From positions 1 through 12,612 of the forward strand of contig JBOHNM010000120.1 in NCBI GenBank assembly GCA_050730675.1: a DNA stretch of 12,612 bases, written 5' to 3'. Numbering within the stretch: position 1 is the stretch's first letter; every line of letters starts with the position of its first letter. Positions 1 to 5,286 of this stretch are shown in pieces. The stretch comes from JBOHNM01 sp050730675 (GTDB lineage: Bacteria; Planctomycetota; Phycisphaerae; Phycisphaerales; UBA1924). The notes under the pieces were generated by a model, which was given only the letters and a program-made list of their open reading frames with translations, searched no databases and was not told the DNA's origin. The position numbers were made by a program, and so were the translations under genes.

Positions 1-67
1 GGCGCCGGGCGGTCCAGCAGCGGTCAAGGCCTCAGTGGGGGTACCTGACTTCTCGACGCCCGGCGCC
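1..67. repeat. Long inverted repeat just downstream of the DtxR-like gene
   Basis: GGCGCCGGGCG at 1-11 is the exact reverse complement of CGCCCGGCGCC at 57-67. The arms are 11 bp, about 45 bases apart, and an inner GTCA/TGAC pair could extend the fold. The repeat begins 5 bases past the stop codon of the minus-strand regulator gene, so in that transcript it would form a stable GC-rich 3' stem-loop. No U-tract can be judged because the window ends at position 1. A rho-independent or 3'-stabilising hairpin is the simplest reading; the arm could continue beyond the window edge. Confidence 0.5.
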
Positions 68-72
68 TTCTT

Positions 73-741
73 TCACTTGCGCATGGTCTCGCACAGGATG
101 TGTTCGGCCGCGGCGGCGGCCATGGTGACGGCGGCGTGGCCTTGGGCGTGGACGGTGATCGACTGCGCGGCGGTGTCGGCATCGATGATCGCGGCGGAGG
201 CACCCGGCTTGAGGCCGTGCTTGGCGATGAAGAGCAGGAACGCGGCGTTCTGGTCGGTGATGCGGACGACGCGGACTTTGGAGCCGCCTGCGAAGGAGGC
301 GAGGGGCTGGGCGCGGGGCTCGCGGGTTTTGCCGTCGCCGTCGGGGATCGGGTCGCCGTGCGGGTCGATGCTCGGGTGGCCGAGGTGTTTGTCGAGGGCC
401 TCGAGCACGACGGGCGAGATGGCGTGCTCGAGCCGCTCGGCCTCGGCGTGAACGACGGACCAATCGAGCCTGAGGGTTTCGACGAGGAAGGTCTCGATGA
501 GGCGGTGGCGGCGGAGGATGTCGAGGGCGGCCTTGTCGCCCTTGGTGGTGAGGCGGACGCCGCCGAAGCGTTCGTAGCGAGCGAGCTTGGCCGCGGCGAG
601 GCGCTTGACCATGGTGGTGGCGGTGCCGGTGGTGACGCCGACGAGGGTGGCGATGCGGGTCATGGCGGCCTCGCCGGCGGGTGACTCGCGGCAGAGGGCG
701 TAGATCGCCTTGAGGTAGTTCTCGACGGTTTCTGTGGCCAT
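73..741 (-). CDS. DtxR/MntR-family metal-dependent transcriptional regulator
   Basis: A 222-residue protein with the DtxR-family order of domains. A winged helix-turn-helix spans about residues 1-70 (VENYLKAIYAL at the start, RYERFGGVRLTTKG in the wing). A dimerisation and metal-binding domain spans about 71-135, and a C-terminal FeoA/SH3-like domain about 145-220. The metal-site residues H79, E83, H98, E102, E105 and H106 fall at the same numbers as in DtxR. E102 replaces DtxR's Cys102, which is the MntR-like state (MntR Glu99), while the position of DtxR Met10/MntR Asp8 is Asn8. The 'GHPSIDPHGDPIP' stretch is a family hallmark. Family knowledge: metal-bound dimers repress metal-uptake genes. 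Selectivity (Mn or Fe) cannot be settled here, though E102 leans to Mn. It is divergent from the outer-membrane protein at 892, whose promoter carries a palindrome. The ATG at 741 is preceded by TAGGAT, either a -10 box or a ribosome site. Confidence 0.93.
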   Translation of the reverse strand: MATETVENYLKAIYALCRESPAGEAAMTRIATLVGVTTGTATTMVKRLAAAKLARYERFGGVRLTTKGDKAALDILRRHRLIETFLVETLRLDWSVVHAEAERLEHAISPVVLEALDKHLGHPSIDPHGDPIPDGDGKTREPRAQPLASFAGGSKVRVVRITDQNAAFLLFIAKHGLKPGASAAIIDADTAAQSITVHAQGHAAVTMAAAAAEHILCETMRK

Positions 742-747
742 TGACCC

Positions 748-753
748 ATCCTA
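748..753 (-). promoter_or_regulatory. TAGGAT: candidate -10 box or Shine-Dalgarno for the DtxR-like gene
   Basis: On the minus strand TAGGAT stands 6 bases before the ATG at 741. It fits TAnnnT, a -10 form found directly upstream of leaderless genes in Deinococcus and actinobacteria, but AGGA is also a passable ribosome-binding core at the right spacing. No convincing -35 lies 16-18 bases upstream. Both readings remain open. Confidence 0.3.
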
Positions 754-813
754 TCCATCGGTTGTTTCCGCTGGGCCCTTGCGCGGACCCTATGCGCCGG
801 CGCGGCGTGCGGA

Positions 814-842
814 TTGACATCCCCCGTGGATGCGAATATGTT
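814..842 (+). promoter_or_regulatory. Sigma70-type promoter of the outer-membrane channel gene
   Basis: A perfect -35 TTGACA (814-819) is followed after exactly 17 bases by TATGTT (837-842), which matches TATAAT at four of six positions. Transcription would start near 849, giving a leader of about 43 bases before the ATG at 892. The predicted start coincides with the palindromic operator candidate at 841-872. This is the best promoter match in the window. Confidence 0.62.
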
Positions 843-872
843 TGACCACTCAAACTCTTAAATTTGAGTTTG
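841..872. promoter_or_regulatory. Nested AT-rich palindromes: candidate operator for the DtxR-like regulator
   Basis: CAAACTC (851-857) and GAGTTTG (866-872) are perfect 7-bp inverted arms around an 8-base AT-only centre. A second dyad, CTCAAA (849-854)/TTTGAG (863-868), overlaps it. A third, TTTGA (841-845)/TCAAA (850-854), abuts it. The block is strikingly AT-rich within a GC-rich region and covers the -10 edge and predicted +1 of the promoter at 814-842. DtxR/MntR family operators are typically AT-rich dyads of about 19-22 bp. Assignment to the neighbouring regulator is inferred from position and form, not from a matched consensus. Confidence 0.55.
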
Positions 873-891
873 CATTACAAGGGTGTTTGTC

Positions 892-1791
892 ATGTCGAAA
901 CCAATGTGCGGCGCGAGGAAGCTCCCGGCCATCGCGCTCGTGGTGGCGGTGGGGGCGGCGAGCGCGAGCGCGGAGCCGGAGGGCGAGGCCGGGCGCGAGA
1001 CGCGGCCCGACAAGTCCCGGTACACGCTGTTTAATCCCACGCCGCGCGATTTGATGCGGGAGATGAGCACTGATCGGCCCGACACCACCGAGAGCCCGTA
1101 CACGGTCGATGCGGGGCACATTCAGATCGAGATGTCGGTGGTGGACTTCGGCTACGACTATGCGAACGACGCTTCGGAGACGCGGCGGGCATTCGCCGTT
1201 GCGCCGATGCTGCTGAAGGTCGGGCTGCTCAACAACGTCGATCTGCAGATCGGCATCGACCCGTACACGTGGGAGAAGACGACGGACCGGACGACGAATG
1301 TCTCGGGGACCGCGCAGGGCTTCGGCGACACGGTGGCGCGGCTCAAGGTGAACCTGTGGGGCAACGACGGGGGTGAGACGGCGCTGGCAATCATGCCGTT
1401 CGTCAAGTTCCCGACGGCGGACAGCGATCTGGGCAACGGCGATGTCGAAGGGGGCATCATCGTTCCGCTGGCGATCGCGCTGCCCGACGAGTTCTCGCTG
1501 GGGCTGATGGCCGAGTTTGATTTCAATCGCAGCGCGGCCGACGATCGGCATGTCGTGGATTTCGTCCACACCATCACGATCGGGCGCGGGCTGATCGGTG
1601 AACTTGGCGGTTACATTGAGTTCGCGGGCTTCGCCAACCTCAACGGCGACGAGCGCTACCGGGGGTACTTCGACGCGGGTTTGACCTATGGCCTCACGGC
1701 GGACATTCAACTGGATACCGGTATCCGGGCGGGGCTCACCGAATCTGCGGATGACTTTGGCCTGTTCGTGGGGATTTCGATGCGGTTCTGA
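892..1791 (+). CDS. Outer-membrane beta-barrel channel, phenol-MetA-degradation-type transporter family
   Basis: A 299-residue secreted protein. Residues 1-27 form a signal peptide (KLPAIALVVAVGAASASA, cleavage expected after ASA). Then comes the family hallmark STDRPDTTESPYTVDAGH at about residues 59-76. The rest alternates polar and apolar residues as in beta-strands and ends in ...GISMRF, with the terminal Phe used by the outer-membrane assembly machinery. This matches the family annotated 'transporter' or 'putative MetA-pathway of phenol degradation' (PF13557); substrates of this family are poorly known. I chose ATG 892 because GGG bases about 8 upstream can pair with 16S rRNA; an in-frame GTG at 883 has no ribosome site. 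The gene is divergent from a metal-dependent repressor and has a palindrome over its promoter. A role in metal-ion passage across the outer membrane is therefore a reasonable inference, but unproven. Confidence 0.85.
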   Translation: MSKPMCGARKLPAIALVVAVGAASASAEPEGEAGRETRPDKSRYTLFNPTPRDLMREMSTDRPDTTESPYTVDAGHIQIEMSVVDFGYDYANDASETRRAFAVAPMLLKVGLLNNVDLQIGIDPYTWEKTTDRTTNVSGTAQGFGDTVARLKVNLWGNDGGETALAIMPFVKFPTADSDLGNGDVEGGIIVPLAIALPDEFSLGLMAEFDFNRSAADDRHVVDFVHTITIGRGLIGELGGYIEFAGFANLNGDERYRGYFDAGLTYGLTADIQLDTGIRAGLTESADDFGLFVGISMRF

Positions 1792-1935
1792 GGGCGGCGG
1801 ATCGCCGACGGAGCGTGTCGGACCGCAGGCTTTACGGGAGGTTCGTGCGGGCTTGATACCATCGCGCGGTGGGTGGAAATGCGGCCGCGGATGCCGGTGG
1901 TGAGATGCGCTGGGCGAAGTCACTCGGAGATTCCC

Positions 1936-3012
1936 ATGCGAACGAAGCTGATGATGGTGATGGCGGGTGTGTGCGCGGCGGCGATGGTGCTGGGAGCGGC
2001 GGCTTGGCAGCCGAGGAGTGGCGGGGGAGGCGGCGGTGGGGGAGGACATGGGGATGGTCGTGGCGGGGGAGGGGGTGGCGCGGGTGCGCCGGCGGCGCCG
2101 GCTGTTGCTGTGCCGCTGGTGGTCGCGGGGTACGCGGGGTCGGGGATGAAGACGGTCTCGCTGAGCGGCGATGAATTGAAGGGGATGACGCGCACGACGG
2201 TGAAGTCCAAGGACCACGACGGCGGCGAGCACACGTATGTGGGCGTGCCGGTGATCGACCTGCTCAAGCGGGCCGAGATGAAGTTCGGGCAGAGCCTGCG
2301 CGGGGCGAAGCTGCGGGACTATCTGCTGGCCGAGGACAACGCGGGGTACGGGGTGGTGATCGCGCTGACGGAGGTGGACCCGGAGTTCAGCGGGCGGGTG
2401 GTGATCGTGGCGGACACGATGGACGGGGCGGCGTTCAGCGGTCGGGATGGGCCGCTGCGGCTGGTGATCTCCGACGAGGTCAAGCACGCGCGGTGGGTGC
2501 GGAACCTGAGCAAGTTGACGGTGTGCGGGCCGCCCCCCACCCCCCCGGCGGCGGCGACGACGCCGGGCAAGGATGCGCCTGCGTTGAAGGAGTCGATCAT
2601 GAGGCAGCATGTCAGCGGGCCGTTCGAGGTGGCAATGAAGCCACAGGTTGATGAGGGTGGGGCCGGCGATCCGGCTGTCGGGCGGATGTCGATCGACAAG
2701 CAGTTTCACGGCGACCTGGAGGCGGCGAGCAAGGGGCAGATGCTCGCGGTGCGCACGGCGGTGAAGGGCTCGGCGGGGTATGTCGCGATGGAGCGCGTCG
2801 TCGGCACGCTGGCAGGTCGCGCGGGCTCGTTTGTGCTCCAGCACAGCAGCACGATGACTCGGGGCGAGCCGCGGCAGTCGATCACGGTGGTGCCCGATTC
2901 AGGCACCGACGGGCTCGCGGGCTTAACCGGGACGATGACGATCGAGATCAAGGACGGGAAGCACTTTTATCACTTTGAGTATGGGTTCGAGGGGGCAGCG
3001 AAGCAGGAGTAA
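1936..3012 (+). CDS. Secreted molybdopterin-oxidoreductase-like domain fused to DUF3224
   Basis: A 358-residue in-frame product. Residues 1-24 are a signal peptide and about 28-50 a glycine-rich low-complexity linker. Residues 58-196 resemble a degenerate sulfite-oxidase-type molybdopterin-binding fold (YVGVPVIDLLKRA, GPLRLVISDEVKHARWVRNL). I see no cofactor-ligand Cys in it; the first Cys after the signal peptide is C197. Residues 198-216 are a Pro/Ala linker. Residues 222-358 form a full DUF3224 domain (GRMSIDKQFHGDLEAASKG, FVLQHSSTMTRGEP, VVPDSGT, DGKHFYHFEYGF), normally a free-standing protein of about 130 residues. The start at 1936 has GGAGA 5 bases upstream and begins the signal peptide; an upstream in-frame GTG at 1873 adds residues that look non-coding. 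The DUF3224 part has its own AAGGAG (2587-2592) and ATG (2599), so it may also be made separately. Whether this is a natural fusion or two genes joined by an indel in the C-rich run near 2530-2550 is unresolved. Confidence 0.75.
   Translation: MRTKLMMVMAGVCAAAMVLGAAAWQPRSGGGGGGGGGHGDGRGGGGGGAGAPAAPAVAVPLVVAGYAGSGMKTVSLSGDELKGMTRTTVKSKDHDGGEHTYVGVPVIDLLKRAEMKFGQSLRGAKLRDYLLAEDNAGYGVVIALTEVDPEFSGRVVIVADTMDGAAFSGRDGPLRLVISDEVKHARWVRNLSKLTVCGPPPTPPAAATTPGKDAPALKESIMRQHVSGPFEVAMKPQVDEGGAGDPAVGRMSIDKQFHGDLEAASKGQMLAVRTAVKGSAGYVAMERVVGTLAGRAGSFVLQHSSTMTRGEPRQSITVVPDSGTDGLAGLTGTMTIEIKDGKHFYHFEYGFEGAAKQE
2587..2601 (+). promoter_or_regulatory. Internal ribosome-binding site and ATG before the DUF3224 domain
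   Basis: AAGGAG at 2587-2592 is followed after 6 bases by an in-frame ATG (2599-2601) that starts exactly where DUF3224 homologues normally begin (MRQHVSGPFEV). This is the strongest ribosome-binding match in the neighbourhood although it lies inside an open frame. A TGA in the +1 frame at 2584-2586 sits just ahead of it, as a stop of a separate upstream gene would. Confidence 0.5.
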
Positions 3013-3020
3013 GAGAGGGG

Positions 3021-3038
3021 CGTACAGTCGGGTGTACG
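3021..3038. promoter_or_regulatory. 18-bp dyad upstream of the ferredoxin gene
   Basis: CGTACA (3021-3026) and TGTACG (3033-3038) are perfect 6-bp inverted arms with a 6-base spacer, in the short gap between the DUF3224 stop and the ferredoxin start. TACAG-T at 3023-3028 also fits a TAnnnT -10 box. It could be an operator over a promoter, or a small hairpin; no U-tract follows. It does not look like an IscR consensus site to me. Confidence 0.35.
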
Positions 3039-3056
3039 AAAGCGAGGTTTGCCGGC

Positions 3057-3449
3057 ATGCACGTTGACCCGATTGATCCGAAGGCGGCCACGATGACCGT
3101 GAAGTTTCACCTCGAGGACCCCGAGGGGTGCACGGGGAAAGATCAGGCGGATGTGGTGGCCGCGGCAAACCCGGGGATGAACCTGCTCGAGGTCGCGCTG
3201 GCGAACGGGATCGGGATCGAGCACGCCTGCGGCGGGGTGTGCGCGTGCTCGACGTGCCATATTTATCTCGAGAAGGGCGCCGATTGCGTGTCGGAGGCGG
3301 TGGAGGCCGAGGAGGATCGCGTCGAGGAGGCGCCGGGCCTGCAGCGGAACTCGCGGCTGAGTTGCCAGTGCACGATCACGCGGCCGGGGGTGATCGAGGT
3401 GCGCGTGCCGGCGTGGAATCGCAATGCGGTGAAGGAAGTACCGCACTAG
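3057..3449 (+). CDS. fdx: ISC-type 2Fe-2S ferredoxin
   Basis: A 130-residue adrenodoxin/ISC-type ferredoxin. The cluster ligands are C58, C64, C67 and C103 (C-x5-C-x2-C ... C) within HACGGVCACSTCHIYL and RLSCQC, lining up with E. coli Fdx C42, C48, C51 and C87. The extra C62 corresponds to E. coli C46. The family role is electron supply to IscU/IscS during Fe-S cluster assembly in the cytoplasm. The next gene is iscX, as in the enterobacterial isc operon, supporting the ISC assignment. Two starts are possible: ATG 3057, with GAGG 10 bases upstream, and ATG 3093 (MTVKFHLE), which is closer to the usual family start and follows AAGGCGG. The protein body is the same either way. No iscS, iscU or hscA is visible here. 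Confidence 0.92.
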   Translation: MHVDPIDPKAATMTVKFHLEDPEGCTGKDQADVVAAANPGMNLLEVALANGIGIEHACGGVCACSTCHIYLEKGADCVSEAVEAEEDRVEEAPGLQRNSRLSCQCTITRPGVIEVRVPAWNRNAVKEVPH

Positions 3450-3462
3450 TGGAAGTGCGGTA
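3439..3462 (+). repeat. Stem-loop spanning the fdx stop codon
   Basis: TACCGCACT (3439-3447) and AGTGCGGTA (3454-3462) form a perfect 9-bp stem with a 6-base loop, including the last codons and the TAG stop of the ferredoxin gene. No T-run follows, so a classic intrinsic terminator is unlikely. It may instead be an RNA-processing or stability element that separates fdx from iscX expression. Confidence 0.5.
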
Positions 3463-3487
3463 GGCGACCAGACGAGCAGGCGACCAG
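3463..3487. repeat. Short direct repeat GGCGACCAG x2, with a related copy at 4642
   Basis: GGCGACCAG occurs at 3463-3471 and again at 3479-3487, 16 bases apart, in the fdx-iscX gap. A related string, AGGCGACCAGATGAACAG, starts at 4641 in another intergenic gap. The recurrence in unrelated gaps suggests a dispersed intergenic repeat rather than a gene-specific site. Confidence 0.45.
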
Positions 3488-3512
3488 TTGAAGAGTCGAG
3501 CCGGAGTTGCCC

Positions 3513-3740
3513 GTGAGCGATGAATTTGGATGGCTGGATGTTGAAGAGATCGGGGAGTTGCTTGCCGAGCACTACCCGCAGCGCGATCCGTTTTCAGTGC
3601 GGTTCACGGAACTGACGGGGATGGTGGAGAAGCTGCCGGGGTTCAAGGCTGATCCGGAGCACCCGGTGAATGAGAAGATTCTCGAGACGATCCAGGCGAA
3701 GTGGATCGAGGCGAAGGAAGAGTTGTCGGAGGAGGAGTAG
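3513..3740 (+). CDS. iscX: IscX family Fe-S cluster assembly protein
   Basis: A 75-residue acidic protein matching the IscX/YfhJ family over its whole length (about 66 residues in E. coli). Shared blocks are EIGELLAEHYPQRDPFSVRFT near the N-terminus and HPVNEKILETIQAKWIEA near the C-terminus. In other bacteria IscX binds IscS and iron and modulates the rate of cluster assembly. I place the start at GTG 3513, 6 bases after GGAG (3503-3506); a TTG at 3507 directly abuts that ribosome site and is less likely. It follows fdx by 63 bases on the same strand and is probably co-transcribed. It converges with the CPBP gene, whose stop is 24 bases away. Confidence 0.93.
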   Translation: MSDEFGWLDVEEIGELLAEHYPQRDPFSVRFTELTGMVEKLPGFKADPEHPVNEKILETIQAKWIEAKEELSEEE

Positions 3741-3764
3741 GGGGGGCGATCAGGCTCAAGCCCC

Positions 3765-4622
3765 TTACCGGCCGAGCGTGCTGGGCATGAAGACCAGGAC
3801 GACGATGTCGTAGATGGCGTGAGTGGCGACGACGATACCGAAGCCGCGATAGAGGAAGAGGGCGCCGAAGTAGATTCCAGCGGAGACGTAGAACCCGAAA
3901 TTGAGCCAGTGGATGCTGCCGCCGGAAAGCGAATCCGGGTGGTAGAGGGCGAAGCCGATGGCCGTGGCGAGGACCGCGAAAGTCTTGGCGAAGGCCTCGG
4001 GGGTTTTCAGCATGTCGCGGAGCACAAAGTGGACGATTCCGAGGCCGGCGAGGCGGAAGACGAGTTCCTCGTAGATGCCTGCGCCGATGGAGATGGTGGC
4101 GCGGGCGGGGAGTGAGAGGGTTTGGAGGTCGGCGCCGGCCATGGGCCCGGCGGCGAGTGCCGCGGCGTGGGGGAAGTGGGAGGCCATCGAGCTTTTGATG
4201 CCGCCGAGTACGAGAAGGGGGAGTGTCCAGAGCGCGGCCTCGAAGAGCATGCCCAGGAGAATCATGGGACGGACCTGCCAGCGGTCTTTGTTGAGGATGT
4301 GCCAGCAGAGGAGGACGGCGAGGCAGGCGATGCCCGGGAGGAGCATGCCGACCAGGCCGGACTCGTGGATGCCGAACTGCTGGAAGAAGGTGTCAACCCA
4401 GGTTTTGGCCTTGACGGACTGCTGGATGCCGCGGCGGATATCGGTGAGGTAGAGGAGTGAGCCGAGTTCGTAGAGGAGGATGGGGACGAGCAGGAAGGCG
4501 AAAGCGTGGAGCGGGCGTGCGGAGAGCGTCCAGTAGTCGTCGCGAGCGCCGAGGTCGGGTTGGTGCTTGACGGTGCCGCGGGCCTTGAGCCGGCGCGAGG
4601 CGTCCGTGCGACGGGTGGACAT
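3765..4622 (-). CDS. CPBP-family intramembrane metalloprotease
   Basis: A 285-residue polytopic membrane protein of the CAAX protease/bacteriocin-processing (Abi) superfamily. The three catalytic motifs are present. EExxxR is E185-E186-x3-R190 (IYEELVFRLAG). The second is FALYH with H228. The third is HxxxD with H268 and D272 (THAIYD). Hydrophobic segments lie at about 38-60, 90-110, 120-140, 178-200, 212-230 and 240-280. The N-terminal YWTLSARPLHAF block precedes the first membrane helix. Substrates of bacterial members are mostly unknown, and nothing nearby indicates one. The ATG at 4622 is chosen because it precedes the conserved N-terminal region; a much longer frame through bS20 and the tRNA is an artefact. 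There is no Shine-Dalgarno, but TATCCT lies 7 bases before the ATG. Confidence 0.9.
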   Translation of the reverse strand: MSTRRTDASRRLKARGTVKHQPDLGARDDYWTLSARPLHAFAFLLVPILLYELGSLLYLTDIRRGIQQSVKAKTWVDTFFQQFGIHESGLVGMLLPGIACLAVLLCWHILNKDRWQVRPMILLGMLFEAALWTLPLLVLGGIKSSMASHFPHAAALAAGPMAGADLQTLSLPARATISIGAGIYEELVFRLAGLGIVHFVLRDMLKTPEAFAKTFAVLATAIGFALYHPDSLSGGSIHWLNFGFYVSAGIYFGALFLYRGFGIVVATHAIYDIVVLVFMPSTLGR

Positions 4623-4629
4623 GGGGGGG

Positions 4630-4635
4630 AGGATA
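4630..4635 (-). promoter_or_regulatory. TATCCT: candidate leaderless -10 box of the CPBP gene
   Basis: On the minus strand TATCCT ends exactly 7 bases before the ATG at 4622, separated by a C-run. The start of transcription would fall at or next to the ATG. The gene has no Shine-Dalgarno sequence, and an intrinsic terminator upstream (4688-4719) means it needs its own promoter. The -35 region (CTGTTC or TGTTCA) is weak. Confidence 0.4.
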
Positions 4636-4640
4636 GGGGA

Positions 4641-4666
4641 AGGCGACCAGATGAACAGACGAACAT
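4641..4666. repeat. Second copy of the GGCGACCAG intergenic repeat
   Basis: AGGCGACCAGATGAACAG followed by ACGAACAT lies between the CPBP start and the rpsT terminator. It shares AGGCGACCAGA with the fdx-iscX gap (3462-3472), and the downstream bases match at most positions. Read on the other strand it is a loose 8-base periodicity of TTCGTCTG, TTCATCTG and GTCGCCT. Confidence 0.4.
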
Positions 4667-4687
4667 GAGGAGGAGGGGAAGAGATGG

Positions 4688-4719
4688 AAAAAAAAACAGC
4701 CCGGCGCGGAGCCGGGCTG
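4688..4719 (-). terminator. Intrinsic terminator of rpsT
   Basis: Read on the minus strand, CAGCCCGGC pairs perfectly with GCCGGGCTG (9 bp, 4711-4719 with 4697-4705) around a 5-base loop and is followed at once by nine Ts (4696-4688). It begins 25 bases past the bS20 stop codon. This is a textbook rho-independent terminator, separating rpsT from the CPBP gene. Confidence 0.93.
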
Positions 4720-4744
4720 CTGGTGACGATCGGATGATCGGGGC

Positions 4745-5062
4745 TCAGGCCTTCTTGACGACCTTCTTCTTGGACGCAGTCTTGGTGGCGGGGCCGGCGG
4801 TGGCCATGGCCTTGAGGCGGGCGTTGAGGCGGCTCTTGCGGCGGGCGGCCTGGTTCTTGTGAATGATGCCCTTCTGCGCGGTGCGGTCGATGACCTGCGA
4901 GGCGCTGCGGAAGGCGGTGGTTGCCTCTTCGACGGTGCCGTGGGCGACCTTGTCGAGGAAGACCTTGATCGATTCGCGGAGCTTGGTCTTGCGCCAACGG
5001 TTGCGGGCCTGGGTGGCTTCGGACTGGCGGATGCGCTTGTTGGCGGAAAGAGAGTGAGCCAT
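4745..5062 (-). CDS. rpsT: 30S ribosomal protein bS20
   Basis: A 105-residue, very basic protein with the bS20 pattern. It has MAHSLSANKRIRQSEATQARN at the N-terminus, the KTKLRESIKVFLDKV helix, and TAQKGIIHKNQAARRKSRLNARL in the 16S rRNA-binding C-terminal helix, ending in an Ala/Lys tail (ATKTASKKKVVKKA). Typical length is 85-100 residues, so the tail is slightly long. It is a primary binder of the 5' domain of 16S rRNA in the small subunit. ATG 5062 is chosen because MA(H/N)xxSA starts the family; AAGGA lies about 11 bases upstream. The gene is monocistronic, flanked by its own terminator downstream and a candidate promoter at 5105-5133, and divergent from a tRNA gene. Confidence 0.97.
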   Translation of the reverse strand: MAHSLSANKRIRQSEATQARNRWRKTKLRESIKVFLDKVAHGTVEEATTAFRSASQVIDRTAQKGIIHKNQAARRKSRLNARLKAMATAGPATKTASKKKVVKKA

Positions 5063-5104
5063 GAGGCGGGCGGTCCTTGAAAAGAGGCGAGAATCCGGGC
5101 GGGG

Positions 5105-5133
5105 AGGATAGGTCGGAAGGGGGGTGGGGGCAA
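5105..5133 (-). promoter_or_regulatory. Candidate rpsT promoter
   Basis: On the minus strand TTGCCC (5133-5128) and TATCCT (5110-5105) are separated by 17 bases; each matches the sigma70 consensus at four of six positions. Transcription would start near 5098, giving a leader of about 36 bases. Spacing and placement support it, but neither box is strong. Confidence 0.4.
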
Positions 5134-5194
5134 GCACGGCCGCGACGAGTCGAGCGGGGTCGGCCCGCGTGTGGAAGGACGGCGGGCCGGGCGC

Positions 5195-5200
5195 TAACAT
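5195..5200 (+). promoter_or_regulatory. Candidate -10 box of the tRNA-Arg gene
   Basis: TAACAT sits 12 bases before the first base of the tRNA, so a transcript would begin about 6 bases upstream of the mature 5' end, typical for a tRNA precursor trimmed by RNase P. No clear -35 is present. Confidence 0.3.
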
Positions 5201-5212
5201 CGTCCCCATCGA

Positions 5213-5286
5213 GCGGGCGTAGCTCAATTGGATAGAGCATCTGACTACGGATCAGAAGGTTAGGGGTTCGAGTCCCTTCGCCCGCA
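5213..5286 (+). tRNA. tRNA-Arg (anticodon ACG)
   Basis: A complete 74-base cloverleaf. The acceptor stem GCGGGCG (5213-5219) pairs with CGCCCGC (5279-5285), with discriminator A5286. The D-arm begins GCTC at 5222. The anticodon stem is TCTGA/TCAGA (5240-5244, 5252-5256) with loop CTACGGA and anticodon ACG at 5247-5249. The T-arm AGGGG/CCCTT encloses the canonical TTCGAGT loop. ACG reads CGU/CGC/CGA Arg codons after A34-to-inosine editing by TadA. The 3' CCA is not encoded (TTTG follows) and must be added enzymatically. A long protein-like frame on the other strand is the usual spurious translation of a tRNA. Confidence 0.97.

Noticed and set aside
1792..1935. CGGCG-GAT-CGCCG hairpin after the channel gene as an intrinsic terminator
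   Set aside because: Five-bp stem with a 3-base loop and no T-run; such hairpins are frequent by chance at this GC content.
2019..2085. G-rich run as a G-quadruplex or repeat element
   Set aside because: It encodes a glycine-rich linker in frame after the signal peptide; composition alone does not support a separate function.
850..2844. A 664-codon minus-strand frame opposite the channel and DUF3224 genes
   Set aside because: Arg/His/Pro-rich shadow of high-GC genes on the plus strand, with no family resemblance; the plus-strand frames have signal peptides and recognisable domains.
3741..3764. GGGGC/GCCCC hairpin between the convergent iscX and CPBP genes as a bidirectional terminator
   Set aside because: Stem only 5 bp with a 12-base loop and no T-run on either strand.
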